The notes under the pieces are model-generated. The model ran no database searches. It worked only from the letters and a program-made list of their open reading frames with translations, and was not told the DNA's origin. Below, one piece after another: positions 18,229 through 19,747 of a stretch of DNA of 19,747 nt (within the stretch, counting starts at the first letter, position 1; each line of letters starts with the position of its first letter). The stretch is from Paracoccaceae bacterium (lineage in GTDB: Bacteria > Pseudomonadota > Alphaproteobacteria > Rhodobacterales > Rhodobacteraceae), in contig PUNI01000344.1 in NCBI GenBank assembly GCA_003551745.1, positions 1 to 19,747 on the forward strand. Reading direction: 5' to 3'. A program made the position numbers and the translations under genes.

Positions 18229-19476
18229 ATGAAACGGTATCTCATCGGCACGGTATCCATGGCCGCGCTCGCCTTCGGCTCGGCGGCGGCGGCCGAGAGC
18301 ATCAAGATCGGGCTTCTGGTGGTGCAGGAGGGCACCTTCGCCGAGGGTGGCACCGACGGCATCCGAGGCTTCGAGCAGGCGCTGGCGAACTATGACAACG
18401 AGATCAACGGGATCCCCATCGAGTGGGTGATGGCGCCGACCGATGCCACGCCGGACACGGCCGTCCGCCAGGCGCGTCGGCTGATCGAGCAGGACGGGGT
18501 CGATTTCATCATCGGGCCGCTGTCGGGCTCGGAAGGGGTGGCGCTGCGCGACTTCGCCAAGACGGTGCCGGACGTCACCATCATCAACGGTGCCTCCGGT
18601 GCCTTCGAGACGACCTTCGTCGATCCGGCCGAGAACTTCTTCCGCTTTCACACCGACGGGCTGCAGTGGGGCGTGGGGCTGGGCCAATATGTCCATGACG
18701 ACCTCGGCTGGACCCACATCGCCACGATCGCCGCCGACTATGCCTTCGGCTACACCAACTTCATGGGCTTCGCGGCCGACTTCTGCATGGCCGGCGGCAC
18801 CATCGTCGAGCGCTTCTGGGTGCCGCTGGGGGCCTCGGACTTCGGCGGCGTCATCGCGGCGCTGCCCGTCGACATCGACGCGATCTATCTGGGCCTCGGC
18901 GGCACCGACGCGATCAACTTCCTCAACCAGTTCGAGCAGGCCGGCGAGGCCACCAACCTGATCGGCGGCTCGATCCTGGCCGACCAGACGGTGCTGACCG
19001 CGCGCGGCCGGGCCAAGGATGCGCTGATCGGCACGCCCACCTCCGGGCCCTTCTCGGACGACAACCCCGACGAGGCGTGGACGGCCTATGTCGCCGAATA
19101 CCGCGAGATGTTCCCCGACGGTTTCTCGACGCCGACGATCTTCGGGGTGCTCTACCACATCTCCACCCTTGGCGCGCTGGCCGGGCTGGAGGCCGTGGGC
19201 GGCGATCTGAGCGACGGGCAAGCGGCGTTCCGCGAGGCGATGCAGAACCTGGAGTTGGACACGCCGATCGGCATGATCACCCTGGATGAGAACCGCCAGG
19301 CCATCGGGCCGGTGTTCGTCAACGAGGTGGTCGAGAACCCCGACGGCACGCTGACCAACACCATGAAGGCGCGCTTCGACGGGGTCAGCCAGACGCTGGG
19401 AATGTCGATCGAAGAGTTCGAGGCGCTCGGGATGCCTGGTCGCGACACACCCGACTGCGACGGGCTCAGGGGCTGA
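18229..19476 (+). CDS. ABC transporter substrate-binding protein, type-1 periplasmic fold (branched-chain amino-acid class)
   Basis: This 415-residue periplasmic protein begins with a clear Sec signal peptide (MKRYLIGTVSMAALAFGSAAAA, cleavage near residue 22). The mature protein shows the Peripla_BP_6/LivK-like pattern: IKIGLLVVQEGTFAEGGTDGIRGFEQALANYD, ATPDTAVRQARRLIEQDGVDFIIGPLSGSEG, VTIINGASG, the ATIAADYAFGYTNFMGF hinge region, and LGLGGTDAINFLNQF. Such proteins bind amino acids, amides or aromatic acids for HAAT-type transporters. No permease or ATPase gene follows in the window; the next gene looks unrelated. The ligand cannot be deduced. The start is well supported by the strong ribosome-binding site. 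Confidence 0.92.
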   Translation: MKRYLIGTVSMAALAFGSAAAAESIKIGLLVVQEGTFAEGGTDGIRGFEQALANYDNEINGIPIEWVMAPTDATPDTAVRQARRLIEQDGVDFIIGPLSGSEGVALRDFAKTVPDVTIINGASGAFETTFVDPAENFFRFHTDGLQWGVGLGQYVHDDLGWTHIATIAADYAFGYTNFMGFAADFCMAGGTIVERFWVPLGASDFGGVIAALPVDIDAIYLGLGGTDAINFLNQFEQAGEATNLIGGSILADQTVLTARGRAKDALIGTPTSGPFSDDNPDEAWTAYVAEYREMFPDGFSTPTIFGVLYHISTLGALAGLEAVGGDLSDGQAAFREAMQNLELDTPIGMITLDENRQAIGPVFVNEVVENPDGTLTNTMKARFDGVSQTLGMSIEEFEALGMPGRDTPDCDGLRG

Positions 19477-19483
19477 GCGCATC

Positions 19484-19515
19484 CGCCGGGCCGGCCCGCG
19501 CTGGCCGGCCCGGCG
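19484..19515 (+). terminator. Strong GC hairpin after the binding-protein gene
   Basis: CGCCGGGCCGGCC (19484-19496) and GGCCGGCCCGGCG (19503-19515) form a perfect 13-bp stem with a 6-base loop, starting 8 bases after the stop codon. No T-run follows, so it may act as a Rho-independent terminator only weakly, or protect the 3' end of the mRNA. Confidence 0.6.
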
Positions 19516-19692
19516 CTACGGCCTCCCGCGGCGGTCTGGGGTTGCGGAGGGTTCGATCTCGAAGCCAAGGCGCCGCCGGCCGGAGTTCTCCGCCGGCGCC
19601 GCCCCGACCTACGGCCGCGCTAACGCCGCCCGCGCCCGTCCGCACCGGGGCAGGCTGGGCTGGCAGCAAGGGCCCCGGGCTGCGGTGGCGCC

Positions 19693-19747
19693 ATGTCGCT
19701 CATCACCTACGTCACCCGCATTCACTTCGCCGACCGCGTCATCGAGG
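19693..19747 (+). CDS. Start of a gene, tentatively iron-containing alcohol dehydrogenase (cut by window edge)
   Basis: Eighteen codons are visible from an ATG at 19693, reading MSLITYVTRIHFADRVIE. The opening resembles the first beta-strand segment of type III (iron-containing) alcohol dehydrogenases, which often begin with a similar 'Y-x-T-R-I-x-F' stretch. The ribosome-binding site is weak. With so little sequence the identity is a guess; the direction and start are better supported than the family. Confidence 0.4.
   Translation, partial: MSLITYVTRIHFADRVIE

Noticed and set aside
19549..19560. GGTTCGATCTC resembling a tRNA T-arm
   Set aside because: No matching acceptor stem, anticodon arm or D-arm could be placed around it.

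Overview
This is a GC-rich window, probably from an alphaproteobacterium of the Rhodobacterales/Paracoccaceae type. The pointers are very high GC, tightly overlapping operons, and a histidine-utilisation cluster with hutF-hutC divergent from hutIHGU. The taxonomic call is an inference from gene content. I see no insertion sequence, phage gene, CRISPR array, rRNA or tRNA.

Layout. (1) Positions 1-132 (-): the N-terminus of a YeeE/YedE-type membrane protein, cut by the window edge. (2) Positions 201-6052 (-): a complete peptide-class ABC importer transcribed right to left as ATPase (OppD-type), ATPase (OppF-type), solute-binding protein, permease (DppB-type), permease (DppC-type). (3) Positions 6269-8600 (+): divergent from the importer, two adjacent M20 metallohydrolases, one ArgE-like and one HipO/amidohydrolase-like. 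The layout suggests import of peptides or N-acylated amino acids followed by cytoplasmic hydrolysis. (4) Positions 8681-13897 (-): hutI-hutH-hutG-hutU, every junction overlapping by 4-7 bases. (5) Positions 13980-16047 (+): hutF and hutC, overlapping by 11 bases. Together these genes encode the five-step route from histidine to glutamate plus formate and ammonia through N-formylglutamate, with its GntR-family repressor. (6) Positions 16805-17911 (+): a DUF900 alpha/beta-hydrolase with lipoprotein features and an unclear start, preceded by about 750 bases with no convincing gene. (7) Positions 18229-19476 (+): a type-1 periplasmic binding protein (branched-chain amino-acid class) without permeases or ATPases in view. 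(8) Positions 19693-19747 (+): the first 18 codons of a gene, tentatively an iron-containing alcohol dehydrogenase.

The most informative non-coding stretch is the 82-base gap between hutI and hutF. A TTGACA-N17-CATATT promoter faces hutI and a TTGCCT-N17-CATAAT promoter faces hutF, and both overlap one dyad (TATGT-N4-ACATA) whose TGT-N4-ACA core matches the spacing of known HutC operators. A single repressor site could therefore shut both transcripts. The second notable stretch is the leader of the importer operon, with a 12-bp-stem hairpin, a 15-base homopurine tract just before the ribosome-binding site, and repeated CGACAAGA words.

I found no wholly undescribed system. The window is mostly ordinary catabolic metabolism. 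The points worth a second look are regulatory architecture, the importer-hydrolase pairing, and the disturbed-looking 5' end of the lipoprotein gene.
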